Below, in pieces: positions 1 to 7,496 of a stretch of DNA of 22,667 bases. The DNA is from a virus. Location: positions 1-22,667 of the IMG/VR virus record IMGVR_UViG_3300036770_000627; one strand, given 5' to 3'. The notes under the pieces were generated by a model. That model was given only the letters and a program-made list of their open reading frames with translations, searched no databases and was not told where the DNA came from. Both the position numbers and the translations under genes were made by a program. Every line of letters begins with the position of its first letter. Position 1 is the stretch's first letter.

Positions 1-2
1 CT

Positions 3-998
3 AAAGAGATTTTGATCCAATATTTGACTCATGTTGGTAAAACTCCTGAGGCAAAAATCATGCATAAGATTGATGACAACGAATTGATTCCTTCAATTTG
101 TTGGTTAGCACGTATGAATATGCGTGGGCTTGAATTGATCCCTAACGAACAGGCAACGCTTGATAATGAAATCACTAGATTGTTAAAAGCAGTTCATAAG
201 CCTGAACTACAACGAAGCATGACAGGTAAGCAACCCAAAGTGGCAGTTGCTAAACCCAACGTACAAGAAATTATGAAAGAAAAAACCCGTGAGTGTGGTG
301 GTGACTTAGAGGGTTTGCTTGATGACTATATCTTAGCTGGTGCTGGTAATAAGCATACATTAAAACCCATTGATGAAGTTAACAAGCGTAATATCTTACC
401 CCAACATGTAAGCATTCTTACTGAAGTTTGGAAAAACAAATTAAATGAGTTTGAAGAAGTATTAAAGGGTAAAGATAAGGCATTAGTTGAAGGCTATAGT
501 AATTATAGCAAAGTTCAACTTAAAAACATCATTAAGTTTATTGAGCAAGTTATTAGTGACCTAAATAGTTATGTAAGCATTAAGAAAGCTACAAAAGCTC
601 CTCGGGCACGTAAGCCAGTTCCAGTTGAAAAGCAAGTATCAAAACTAAAGTACATGCGTACTTATAAAGATGCTGGGAGTAAACTTGAATTAGTAAGTAT
701 CAGCCCTACTAAACTTCACGGAGCAAGTGAAGCATGGGTATATGACACTGCCAAACGTAAACTACATCACTATATTGCCGATGAATATAGCAAGACATTT
801 ACAGTAAAAGGCAACACACTGATTGGATTCTGTACTAAAGAAAGTGAAGTAAAAACATTACGTAAGCCAGCCGAACAAATTAAAGAAGTTATGGGTAGCA
901 AGCCAGCGGCACGTAAGTTTTTCAAAGATATTAAGGCAGTTAGTGTAGCTCCAAATGGACGTTTCAATGAATCAATGGTGATTCTCAAAGCGTTCTAA
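3..998 (+). CDS. Conserved phage protein of unknown function, 3' part only
   Basis: This reading frame is open to the left edge, so the real start lies outside; the TTG at position 12 is probably internal because the codons before it are also open. About 332 residues are visible. The protein is soluble and lysine-rich, with no membrane segment or signal peptide. A charged helical middle (roughly residues 130-200) leads into a basic linker rich in Lys, Arg, Ala and Pro. A compact C-terminal domain follows, containing WVYDTAKRKLHHY, TVKGNTLIGF and KTLRKPAEQ, and ending GRFNESMVILKAF. I recall a similar C-terminal pattern in hypothetical proteins of marine T4-like phages, but know no function. 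The gene ends 39 bp before the neck gene, and a late-promoter motif starts 14 bp after its stop, so the neck gene probably starts a new transcription unit. Confidence 0.8.
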   Translation, partial: KEILIQYLTHVGKTPEAKIMHKIDDNELIPSICWLARMNMRGLELIPNEQATLDNEITRLLKAVHKPELQRSMTGKQPKVAVAKPNVQEIMKEKTRECGGDLEGLLDDYILAGAGNKHTLKPIDEVNKRNILPQHVSILTEVWKNKLNEFEEVLKGKDKALVEGYSNYSKVQLKNIIKFIEQVISDLNSYVSIKKATKAPRARKPVPVEKQVSKLKYMRTYKDAGSKLELVSISPTKLHGASEAWVYDTAKRKLHHYIADEYSKTFTVKGNTLIGFCTKESEVKTLRKPAEQIKEVMGSKPAARKFFKDIKAVSVAPNGRFNESMVILKAF

Positions 999-1011
999 CA
1001 AACTGCGGCCT

Positions 1012-1020
1012 GATAAATAC
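1012..1020 (+). promoter_or_regulatory. Late-promoter-like core (GATAAATAC) before the neck gene
   Basis: GATAAATAC matches the T4 late promoter core TATAAATA, which has no -35 element. It sits 17 bp before the ATG at 1038, and the ribosome site GAGGA lies between the two. The same core recurs before seven other + strand genes in this window, which makes chance unlikely. Confidence 0.6.
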
Positions 1021-1037
1021 TCTAAACGAGGACTATC

Positions 1038-1823
1038 ATGGCTGCAGATCCATTATCTACCCCAACCAATTATAATTTACAAGAAATAAAATCAGCATTT
1101 TTTGAAAACTTGCGCCTACGTTTGGGCGGCGACATTATTGATTTAGAATTAGATCCGCAACATTACGAGGCAGCTTATAATTATGCGATTAAAGTATATA
1201 GACAACGGGCACAGAATGCCACAATAGAAAGTTATTCGTTAATGACTGTAATTAAAAATGTGGACACTTATACATTGCCAAGTGAGTTTATTAATGTTCG
1301 TTCATTGTTTAGACGTACAGTAGGACTTGAAACTGGGCCTAGTTCAACAGCGTTTGATCCTTTCAGTAGTGCCATATTAAACACTTATCTATTAAATTAC
1401 AATTACACAGGTGGTATGGCAACTTATGATTTTTACGCTGGTTATGTAGAATTAGCAGCACGTATGTTTGGTGGTTATGTGACATACACTTTTAACCCAG
1501 TTACCAAAGTATTACGTGTAGTACGTGACTTTAAGGGTACTGGAGAGCGTATATTAATATGGGCTGATATACAAAGACCAGAGATTGAATTACTACAAGA
1601 CCCAGGTGCTGGAGTATGGCTTGGGGACTTTATGTTAGCAGTGCTTAAGGGTATCATAGGTGAAGCCCGTGAAAAGTTTGGCACCATAGCAGGTCCAGGT
1701 GGAGGCACTTCATTGAATGGTGCTGCTATGAAAGCAGAAAGTAAAGAATCACAAGCAGCCTTACTTGACCAACTAAAGAATTATGTAGATTTTTCCCAGC
1801 CCTTGACATGGGTACAAGGTTGA
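1038..1823 (+). CDS. 13: Neck protein, T4 gp13 type
   Basis: The 261-residue product fits the gp13 neck family, which closes the filled head at the portal vertex and joins it to the tail. The N-terminal region has the family pattern: a helix followed by RLGGDIIDLELDPQHYEAAY (residues about 30-50), then an alternating helical segment and a YTLPSEFINVRSLFRR stretch. T4 gp13 is about 309 residues; marine T4-like versions are shorter, so the length fits. The ATG at 1038 is preceded by GAGGA at a normal distance and by a late-promoter core. The last residues are polar, with no obvious extra domain. No gp14 homologue is seen next to it. The assignment rests on remembered family patterns, not a search. 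Confidence 0.75.
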   Translation: MAADPLSTPTNYNLQEIKSAFFENLRLRLGGDIIDLELDPQHYEAAYNYAIKVYRQRAQNATIESYSLMTVIKNVDTYTLPSEFINVRSLFRRTVGLETGPSSTAFDPFSSAILNTYLLNYNYTGGMATYDFYAGYVELAARMFGGYVTYTFNPVTKVLRVVRDFKGTGERILIWADIQRPEIELLQDPGAGVWLGDFMLAVLKGIIGEAREKFGTIAGPGGGTSLNGAAMKAESKESQAALLDQLKNYVDFSQPLTWVQG

Positions 1824-1849
1824 TTCTCACTTGGATTCACGGATAAAGG

Positions 1850-1858
1850 ACTAAATAC
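1850..1858 (+). promoter_or_regulatory. Late-promoter-like core (ACTAAATAC) overlapping the HNH start hairpin
   Basis: ACTAAATAC ends only four bases before the ATG at 1863. A T4-type transcript would start just downstream, at or inside the start codon, giving a nearly leaderless mRNA. The core overlaps the first three bases of the hairpin at 1856-1880. Confidence 0.5.
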
Positions 1859-1880
1859 AAGTATGAAAAACATACTTGTA
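1856..1880 (+). promoter_or_regulatory. Perfect hairpin enclosing the HNH start codon
   Basis: TACAAGTATG (1856-1865) and CATACTTGTA (1871-1880) are exact inverted repeats of 10 bp around an AAAAA loop. The start codon ATG (1863-1865) forms the last three bases of the left arm, so folding would hide it. Read-through mRNA from the neck gene would form the hairpin. A transcript started at the overlapping late-promoter core would lack most of the left arm. T4 phage homing endonuclease genes such as I-TevI are known to be controlled by a start-region hairpin combined with an internal late promoter. That the same happens here is inference. Confidence 0.75.
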
Positions 1881-2693
1881 AATATAATAAACAATGATAC
1901 CAGTTACAACAAATCAGCGACTAAAATGTTGCGTAATACTGATCCAGAGTTGTGGTCTAGAATTTTAGAAGCAACTTCTTTTTTACCCAAAGACGCTAAA
2001 CCCAAACAAAGAGTATGGCACATACTTAATGACAAATATTCAATTGAACTTTGTCCGATTACAGGTGATTCTTTAAGGTGGAATGAAAAAGATTACCGTA
2101 GATTTTCTTCAGTTGAGGCAAAAAATAAAGGGATAGGAAAAATTATCAGTAAAGCGACTACTGGAAATCATTGGAGACAAAAGGATCCTAAAAAGTCTAA
2201 TGAAGCCAATAAAAAATTCTCCAATGGCTTTCGTGACGGTAAGCACAAACCTTGGGAAGACCGCAATAGAGACTACAAATCAAGTTTAGCAGCAGCAAAA
2301 AAAACTTGGATGGAAAAATATGGAGTTGATAATCCATCTAAATGCCCTGCTATACGACAAAAACTTTCTAAATCAGCACTTGACCGATATTCAGGCACTG
2401 ACAGAACATTAGCAGAAGAATACTATAATGCTGTTAAATTAATTACAAATAAAAATTGGTATGAACATTTCCATGATATTAATCCAGACAAATTACAAAG
2501 AAGTAGAGACCTTCACTTAGACCATATATACAGTATTAGTGAGGGTTTTAAGAATAACATTCCACCTGAAATTGTTGGTCACTGGACTAATTTAAGATTA
2601 CTTCCGAAAGTCGAAAACTCCAGTAAGGGAGCAATATGCCACAAAACCAAAGAACAATTATACGAAGATTACCATAAAACTTTCAGCGCCTAA
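1863..2693 (+). CDS. HNH homing-type endonuclease (C-terminal finger out of frame)
   Basis: The 276-residue product resembles free-standing HNH endonucleases of T4-like phages, which cut DNA and spread their own gene. The middle contains KYGVDNPSKCPAIRQKLSKS (about residues 157-176), a motif common before the nuclease in this group. The HNH-like core follows at about residues 219-255: LHLDHIYSISEGF supplies the His/Asp metal ligand, and WTNLRLLPKVENSSKG supplies the Asn and distal helix. The N-terminal half is basic and presumably binds DNA. The frame stops at 2693, but the next 91 bases in the +1 frame encode a zinc-finger typical of the C terminus of such enzymes, so this ORF looks shifted. 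A GGATAAAGGA ribosome site precedes the start, with the ATG buried in a hairpin. The gene sits between a structural and a metabolic gene, as mobile endonuclease genes often do. Confidence 0.8.
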   Translation: MKNILVNIINNDTSYNKSATKMLRNTDPELWSRILEATSFLPKDAKPKQRVWHILNDKYSIELCPITGDSLRWNEKDYRRFSSVEAKNKGIGKIISKATTGNHWRQKDPKKSNEANKKFSNGFRDGKHKPWEDRNRDYKSSLAAAKKTWMEKYGVDNPSKCPAIRQKLSKSALDRYSGTDRTLAEEYYNAVKLITNKNWYEHFHDINPDKLQRSRDLHLDHIYSISEGFKNNIPPEIVGHWTNLRLLPKVENSSKGAICHKTKEQLYEDYHKTFSA

Positions 2694-2784
2694 AATAAAA
2701 TGCTATCATTGTAGTAAAGAAGTTGACCACATGAATTTTTCAAGATGGCACGGTGATAATTGTAAACATAAGGATAACAAATGA
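2689..2784 (+). pseudogene. Out-of-frame zinc-finger tail of the HNH endonuclease
   Basis: In the frame one base on from the HNH gene, the DNA encodes PKIKCYHCSKEVDHM followed by NFSRWHGDNCKHKDNK and a stop. The Cys-x2-Cys, then Arg-Trp-His-x-Asp-Asn-Cys, is the zinc-finger pattern that commonly ends phage HNH and GIY-YIG homing endonucleases. This frame has no usable start codon before the first cysteine. It stays open upstream, overlapping the end of the HNH ORF. Its TGA overlaps the kinase ATG (ATGA at 2781-2784), as expected for a real gene end. It could be a frameshift mutation, a sequencing or assembly error, or a programmed shift near GCC-TAA-A at 2688. I cannot tell these apart from one sequence. 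Confidence 0.7.
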
Positions 2785-3413
2785 TTATTGGAATTACAGG
2801 ACTGATTTCGAGTGGCAAGGATACTGTAGCAGATTATCTTTGTACGGTTCATGGGTTTAAACGCATTAGTTTTGCTGGTTCACTTAAAGATGCTGTAGCC
2901 AGTGTGTTTAATTGGGATCGTGAGTTACTGGAAGGCACTACAAAAAGCAGTCGTGAATTTAGAGACCAAATTGACTCTTGGTGGGCAGAGCGTTTACAAA
3001 TTCCACATCTAACACCACGATGGGTATTACAGCATTGGGGCACTGAAGTATTTCGTAATTGTTTTCATCCTGATATATGGGTCGCTAGTGTAGAACACAA
3101 ACTTAAAAGTGCCAAAGATAACATAGTAATTACTGACTGTAGATTTCGCAATGAGATTGAGGCAATTAAAAATGCCGGTGGTATTACAATTCGTATTGAA
3201 CGTGGTATAAGACCTGAATGGTATGACGATGCCGTTGCTCTTAATAAAGGTCCAAGTCAAATAGGTTGGGCTCTTGCTAAAGATAAGCTACTCAAATTAA
3301 ATGTACATGCTAGCGAATATAGTAGTGTGGGGTTAAACTACGACCATTATATTGATAACAATAGCACTATTGATAGTTTACATACTCAGATAAAATCAAT
3401 ATTGAATCTCTAG
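2781..3413 (+). CDS. 1: Deoxynucleoside monophosphate kinase, T4 gp1 type
   Basis: The 210-residue product belongs to the P-loop kinases that phosphorylate dNMPs to dNDPs and feed phage DNA synthesis in the cytoplasm. The Walker A loop GLISSGKDT is at residues 7-15, directly after a hydrophobic strand, as in T4 gp1. The region SFAGSLKDAVASVF (about residues 30-43) matches the substrate-binding helix of the family. A lid-like basic segment follows, with RWVLQHWGTEVFR. A strand ending in IVITDCRFRNEIE (about 115-127) carries the Asp-x-Arg-x-x-Asn-Glu signature. AAGGA lies six bases before the ATG. The start overlaps the stop of the frame-shifted finger, so it is probably translated from the same mRNA as the HNH gene. 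The 3' end overlaps the minus-strand HNH gene by 18 bp. In T4 this gene lies near genes 3 and 2, so its place here is different. Confidence 0.85.
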   Translation: MIIGITGLISSGKDTVADYLCTVHGFKRISFAGSLKDAVASVFNWDRELLEGTTKSSREFRDQIDSWWAERLQIPHLTPRWVLQHWGTEVFRNCFHPDIWVASVEHKLKSAKDNIVITDCRFRNEIEAIKNAGGITIRIERGIRPEWYDDAVALNKGPSQIGWALAKDKLLKLNVHASEYSSVGLNYDHYIDNNSTIDSLHTQIKSILNL

Positions 3414-3749
3414 GTCTCCACGTTTCCAATTAACTTCTTTTTTCTTAACCACTTCTATGCAGTTAAGGCACACACTTCGTAGATTGTTGAGCAAAACATT
3501 TTTTAGATTACCATCAATATGAAACACTGTGATTTGTGATGGGTATATACTCCTAAAACCACACAAATCACAGTTAGTTTTTTTCTTGTATCCTGCCTTT
3601 TCCCAACCATAAACTTTAGGTTTCGTTTTGGGTTTATTTTTCCCACAATCATCACAAATACTTCTATAGTGCGTTATATCATTACGTTTGTAATTGATAG
3701 CACAAAAATTTTTATTACATAATCTACATATAGGCCTAGGCATGTTCAT
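3396..3749 (-). CDS. Small HNH/zinc-ribbon protein
   Basis: The 117-residue product is the only convincing minus-strand gene here. It has an N-terminal ribbon (CRLC near residue 9, CDDC near residue 33), then GWEKAGYKKKTNCDLCGFRS. The C-terminal part has the HNH-like arrangement TVFHIDGNLKNVLLNNLRSVCLNC (read as ITVFHIDGN, then LNNLRSVCLNC), with paired cysteines and the His-x-Asp-Gly-Asn step. I recall close relatives as conserved hypothetical proteins in marine T4-like phages, ending W-K-x-G-D-L as here. The start at 3749 is preceded by a late-promoter-like ACTAAATAAT but no clear ribosome site; a second Met lies two codons on. The gene converges on, and overlaps, the dNMP kinase end. A role as nuclease or homing enzyme is likely but unproven. 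Confidence 0.75.
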   Translation of the reverse strand: MNMPRPICRLCNKNFCAINYKRNDITHYRSICDDCGKNKPKTKPKVYGWEKAGYKKKTNCDLCGFRSIYPSQITVFHIDGNLKNVLLNNLRSVCLNCIEVVKKKEVNWKRGDLEIQY

Positions 3750-3752
3750 GCG

Positions 3753-3762
3753 ATTATTTAGT
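3753..3762 (-). promoter_or_regulatory. Minus-strand late-promoter-like core (ACTAAATAAT)
   Basis: Read on the minus strand this is ACTAAATAAT, three bases before the ATG of the small HNH gene. The spacing resembles that before the other HNH gene at 1863. It suggests a short-leader late transcript running against the + strand genes. Confidence 0.4.
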
Positions 3763-3768
3763 AGTTTT

Positions 3769-3780
3769 ACCTTCGAAGGT
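3769..3780. repeat. 12-bp perfect palindrome between divergent promoters
   Basis: ACCTTCGAAGGT reads the same on both strands. It lies in the 123-bp gap between the divergent small HNH gene and the tail sheath gene, between the two late-promoter-like cores. It could be a protein-binding site or chance; nothing else supports a function. Confidence 0.4.
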
Positions 3781-3809
3781 TTGGCATTTCAGTGTTTTTC
3801 TAATTTTTT

Positions 3810-3818
3810 AATAAATAA
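3810..3818 (+). promoter_or_regulatory. Late-promoter-like core before the tail sheath gene
   Basis: AATAAATAA contains the T4 late core ATAAATA at 3811-3817 within a very AT-rich stretch. It is 55 bp before the sheath ATG and just upstream of a leader hairpin. Confidence 0.5.
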
Positions 3819-3819
3819 T

Positions 3820-3851
3820 ATTATGCGGTTCAGGTGGTAAAACCTCATAAT
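3820..3851 (+). promoter_or_regulatory. Hairpin in the tail sheath mRNA leader
   Basis: TTATGCGGTT (3821-3830) pairs with AACCTCATAA (3841-3850) except for one C-T mismatch, and A3820 pairs with T3851. The loop is 10 bases. The ribosome site AAGGA at 3861-3865 lies outside the stem. The hairpin would form at the 5' end of the late sheath transcript and could stabilise it. Confidence 0.55.
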
Positions 3852-3872
3852 TTTTACATAAAGGAAAAGAAC

Positions 3873-6800
3873 ATGGCACTAGTATCTCCAGGCGTAGAAG
3901 TAACAGTTATTGACAACAGTCAATATTTACCAGCGCCAACAAATTCAGTACCTTTCTTCTTATTTGCGACTGCCCAAAACAAAGCTAATCCAAACGGAAC
4001 AGGTGTAGCAGAAGGAACAACAGCAGCTAATGCAGGAAAGTTATACAACATTACAAGTCAGCGTGACTTAGTTACGATTTATGGAAATCCATTTTTCTAT
4101 ACAAATGCGAATGGAACACCAATCCAAGGTTATGAACTTAATGAATACGGATTGTTAGCAGCATACTCAGCATTGGGTGTTACTAACCAAGCATATACAT
4201 TAAGAGCAGATATTGATTTAGCAAGTTTAGTAGGACAGACAGCAAGACCAGTTGGATTGCCAGCTGAAGGTAGTTATTGGTTAGATACTACAACATCAAC
4301 ATGGGGCATTTATGAATGGAACGCTACAACAGCCACATTTACAAATAAGATTCCAATTGTTATAACAGATAGTACATTTATCTCAGCTGGTTTTCCAGTA
4401 GCAAGTTTAGGAAGTGTTGGTAGTTACGCTGTAAATGCTATAGCAAGTAGTCTATCACGTAATCAATATTTTTATAAAAATAGTTCAGGAAGTTGGGTAG
4501 CACTAGGTTCAGCAGATTGGTATAACTCTTGGCCAACAGTTCAAGGAACAGTATCAAGTCCTTCACTAACAGCAGCAGAAACATTTACAATACAGGTTTT
4601 AAACACAAATAATAGTTATACAGTAACAATTGCTGTACCAGCAGGTCCAAATAACACAGTGGCTGGAGTTGCTGCTGCTATTAATGCTTTAAGTTTACCT
4701 GAAATTTCAGCAAGTGTTTCAAGTAATAAACTTAACATTTTCTCAGCACAATTAGATGGAGATCCAGCTGTAGTATGTCAATTAGTTTTAGCTGATGTAT
4801 CTGGCACACCTTTAGTTGATATGGGTATTACTCCAGGCACATACAATCAACCATTAACAACATGGGCAACAGCTCCACAACAACCATTATGGAGTAGCAG
4901 TCAAACCTATCCAAGACCTACTGGCAGTGTTTGGTTAAAAGCAGGTGGAGCAGGTAATGGCTTTGTTCAACAAGTTTCAGCTTGGAACAGTACAATTTCT
5001 TCATGGGTGCCTAAGACAGTTTCAAATGCTGTGAACGATTGGGCAGCTATCGCAGCACTTGATAGTACAGGTGGTCAGGCTATTCCTGCTAATACTGTTT
5101 ATGCTCAATACGATGCTGACCAAACAGGTGATGATATGCCTATTGGAGCGATCACACTTTGGAAGCGTATAGCTACAGGAGAAACAATTGTAACTGGTAC
5201 AAATACAAGTCCATTATTTAATTCAACAAATTGTGTTGGAGCTGGACCATACACATTGCTAGTCTATGTTTCATTGCCAAGCAGTACAACGTTATCAAGT
5301 GCTTATACAGTAACAATTCCAAATGCTGGCACAGCAACAGATTTTGTTAATAGTTGGGTAGCTGCTGGTATTCCTTATACTACAGTAGAAGAAACTTCTG
5401 ATGGAGCATTACAAATTACCCATACAGAAGGTGGTGTAATTATTGTCGATGATACTTTTTCTTCTGGTGCTGATAAAGGTAAATCAAATGGTGTAATGGA
5501 TGAAGCAGGGTTTGTACTTAATACAACAGACGGTGTTAAGAATGGTCCATTTGCTGGTACAATCTTTACAGCAACTCAATCTTCAACAACAGGTAGTGGA
5601 ACAGGTTTAATTTTAGAAATTGCTAACTTAAGTGGCGTTTATACAATAACGTTTATTAACGCCGGTGGTGCTAGCCATGTAGTTGGAGATCAAATTACAT
5701 TCAATGGTGCTAACTTAGGTGGTGCTACACCAGGAAATAACTGTGTAGTAGAAGTTATAGCAGTTAGCGGTGGTGCTGTTACTGAAGTAGCATTTATTTC
5801 AGGTAGTCCTGCTGATAATCGGACATATCAATTAAGTAATTGGTATAGTTTTGATTATGAGGCTAATGAGGGTGCTCCTTTCACAACACCAGCAAACAAT
5901 ACTAATTGGTATTATAGCGTTGTAAATCAAGTTGACATTATGGTTCAATCAAATGGTCAATGGAACGGTTATAAAAATATTAACTATGATAGCAATGGCT
6001 TCCCAACACCTTCGGGAGTTAACGCAACAGATCCAAATGGTCCAATTATAAGTGCTAGTGAACCAACTACACAAAGTGATAACACAGCATTGGTTTATGG
6101 TGATCTATGGGTTGACACAAGTGATTTAGAAAATTACCCAGTAATCTATCGTTGGCAAAGTGTAAGTGGTGAAGATAAGTGGGTATTAATTGATAATACT
6201 GACCAAGTTAGTGGAAACGGAATAGTATTTGCTGACGCACGTTGGGCAACCAATGGCACAACTAATCCAGCAAATGATCCTATACCAACAATAGTATCAT
6301 TGTTATCAAGTGACTACCTAGATTTAGATGCTCCAGAAGCAGATTTATACCCAACAGGAATGTTACTGTTTAACACAAGACGTTCAGGATTTAATGTTAA
6401 ACAATATAAAGTAAATTATTTTAATTCAGTTAACTTCCCAGATACAACTTTACCAACAGAAAAAGACGCTTGGGTAAGTCAAAGTGGATTACAAAGTAAT
6501 GGTGCTCCATATATGGGACGTAAGGCACAACGTAATATGGTTGTACAATCACTACGTTCAGCCATTGATACAAACCTAAATATTAGAGATGAAGATTTCT
6601 TCTTTAACCTAATTACATGTCCAAACTATCCTGAATTACAACCAAACATGGTTGTTTTAAACGCTGATAGAGGTGAGACAGCATTTATTGTTGGTGACAC
6701 ACCAATGCGATTAGCCGATACAGCAACAGCTATTGAGGCATGGGCAAATAATGCCGCAGGTGCTACATCAACAGGTGAAGATGGATTAGTTACACGTAGC

Positions 6801-7466
6801 ACTTACATGGGTCTATTCTATCCAAGTGGTATAACAAGTGATTTGTCTGGCAACCTAGTAGCAGTTCCCCCATCACACATGATGACAAGAACAATACTAC
6901 GTAATGACCAAATTGCTTTCCCTTGGTTCGCACCAGCAGGTACACGTCGTGGTATTATTGATAATGCTACAAACATTGGATACTTAAATTCAGAAACAGG
7001 TGAATTCGTTACAACAAGAACACGAATTGGAATACGTGATGTATTATATACAAACTTCATCAATCCATTAGTTTTCTTTACAGGTAATGGTTTATTAAAT
7101 TATGGTAACAAGAGTAGCTTCAATAGTCAATCAGCATTGGATCGTATTAATGTTGCTAGACTTGTGGCATTCATCCGTCGTCAACTAACAATTTTAGCAA
7201 GACCATTCGTGTTCGAACCAAACGATGCGTTTACTAGAGGTCAAATATCAACTGTTACAGAAACATTGATGAATGACTTAGTAACAAATAGAGGAATCTA
7301 TGATTATAGCGTTGTTTGTGATGAGTCAAATAATACTCCTGCTAGAATTGATAGAAACGAACTTTGGATCGATGTAGCAATACAACCAGTTAAGGCAGTT
7401 GAATTCATCTACATTCCTGTTCGTATCTTTAACACAGGTGAAGAAGTATCAGGAACAGGAGTATAA
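3873..7466 (+). CDS. 18: Contractile tail sheath protein, T4 gp18 type, greatly enlarged
   Basis: The 1197-residue product is the sheath subunit that contracts to drive the tail tube into the cell. The ATG at 3873 is chosen because AAGGAAAAG precedes it and the protein begins MALVSPGVEV, typical of this family; a GTG 39 bases upstream has no ribosome site. The conserved N-terminal part ends near residue 120 (YTLRADIDLASLVG). The conserved C-terminal core starts near residue 836 (RRSGFNVKQY). It continues through YMGRKAQRNMVVQSLRSAID (880-899), the PNYPELQPNMVVLN strand, HMMTRTILRNDQIAFPWFAP and a final VKAVEFIYIPVRIFNTGEE. Between them lie about 700 residues of repeated beta-rich modules, described separately. 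T4 gp18 is 659 residues, so the excess is surface insertion. A leader hairpin lies upstream and a second hairpin lies just after the stop, before the tube gene. Confidence 0.93.
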   Translation: MALVSPGVEVTVIDNSQYLPAPTNSVPFFLFATAQNKANPNGTGVAEGTTAANAGKLYNITSQRDLVTIYGNPFFYTNANGTPIQGYELNEYGLLAAYSALGVTNQAYTLRADIDLASLVGQTARPVGLPAEGSYWLDTTTSTWGIYEWNATTATFTNKIPIVITDSTFISAGFPVASLGSVGSYAVNAIASSLSRNQYFYKNSSGSWVALGSADWYNSWPTVQGTVSSPSLTAAETFTIQVLNTNNSYTVTIAVPAGPNNTVAGVAAAINALSLPEISASVSSNKLNIFSAQLDGDPAVVCQLVLADVSGTPLVDMGITPGTYNQPLTTWATAPQQPLWSSSQTYPRPTGSVWLKAGGAGNGFVQQVSAWNSTISSWVPKTVSNAVNDWAAIAALDSTGGQAIPANTVYAQYDADQTGDDMPIGAITLWKRIATGETIVTGTNTSPLFNSTNCVGAGPYTLLVYVSLPSSTTLSSAYTVTIPNAGTATDFVNSWVAAGIPYTTVEETSDGALQITHTEGGVIIVDDTFSSGADKGKSNGVMDEAGFVLNTTDGVKNGPFAGTIFTATQSSTTGSGTGLILEIANLSGVYTITFINAGGASHVVGDQITFNGANLGGATPGNNCVVEVIAVSGGAVTEVAFISGSPADNRTYQLSNWYSFDYEANEGAPFTTPANNTNWYYSVVNQVDIMVQSNGQWNGYKNINYDSNGFPTPSGVNATDPNGPIISASEPTTQSDNTALVYGDLWVDTSDLENYPVIYRWQSVSGEDKWVLIDNTDQVSGNGIVFADARWATNGTTNPANDPIPTIVSLLSSDYLDLDAPEADLYPTGMLLFNTRRSGFNVKQYKVNYFNSVNFPDTTLPTEKDAWVSQSGLQSNGAPYMGRKAQRNMVVQSLRSAIDTNLNIRDEDFFFNLITCPNYPELQPNMVVLNADRGETAFIVGDTPMRLADTATAIEAWANNAAGATSTGEDGLVTRSTYMGLFYPSGITSDLSGNLVAVPPSHMMTRTILRNDQIAFPWFAPAGTRRGIIDNATNIGYLNSETGEFVTTRTRIGIRDVLYTNFINPLVFFTGNGLLNYGNKSSFNSQSALDRINVARLVAFIRRQLTILARPFVFEPNDAFTRGQISTVTETLMNDLVTNRGIYDYSVVCDESNNTPARIDRNELWIDVAIQPVKAVEFIYIPVRIFNTGEEVSGTGV
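4275..6230 (+). repeat. Modular insertion region in the sheath protein
   Basis: Three divergent modules share a Gly-x-x-Trp-(Leu/Val)-(Asp/Lys) start followed by an aromatic strand: YWLDTTTSTWGIYEWN (residue 135), GSVWLKAGG (351) and GDLWVDTSD (743). Two further modules share YTVTI followed by an Ala-rich helix and a small strand (about residues 235-300 and 465-535). A segment at about 562-646, with GGASHVVGDQITFNGANLGG, resembles a repeat common in phage tail fibre proteins. Confidence 0.6.
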
Positions 7467-7468
7467 CG

Positions 7469-7488
7469 AAATGGGCGAAGGCCCATTT
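7469..7488 (+). terminator. Hairpin between sheath and tube genes, no U-tract
   Basis: AAATGGGC (7469-7476) and GCCCATTT (7481-7488) form a perfect 8-bp stem with a GAAG loop, three bases after the sheath stop codon. No run of T follows, so it is a poor intrinsic terminator. It may instead protect the 3' end of the sheath mRNA or weaken read-through before the tube promoter at 7497. Confidence 0.5.
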
Positions 7489-7496
7489 CAGTAGTA

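Noticed and set aside
3740-3751. GCATGTTCATGC palindrome at the start of the minus-strand HNH gene
   Set aside because: As a hairpin it gives only four pairs around a four-base loop, too weak to claim start-codon control like that at 1863.
3834-3872. GTG start that would extend the sheath protein by 13 residues
   Set aside because: No ribosome site, and it lies in the leader hairpin; the ATG at 3873 has AAGGAAAAG and gives the usual MALVSPGVEV start.
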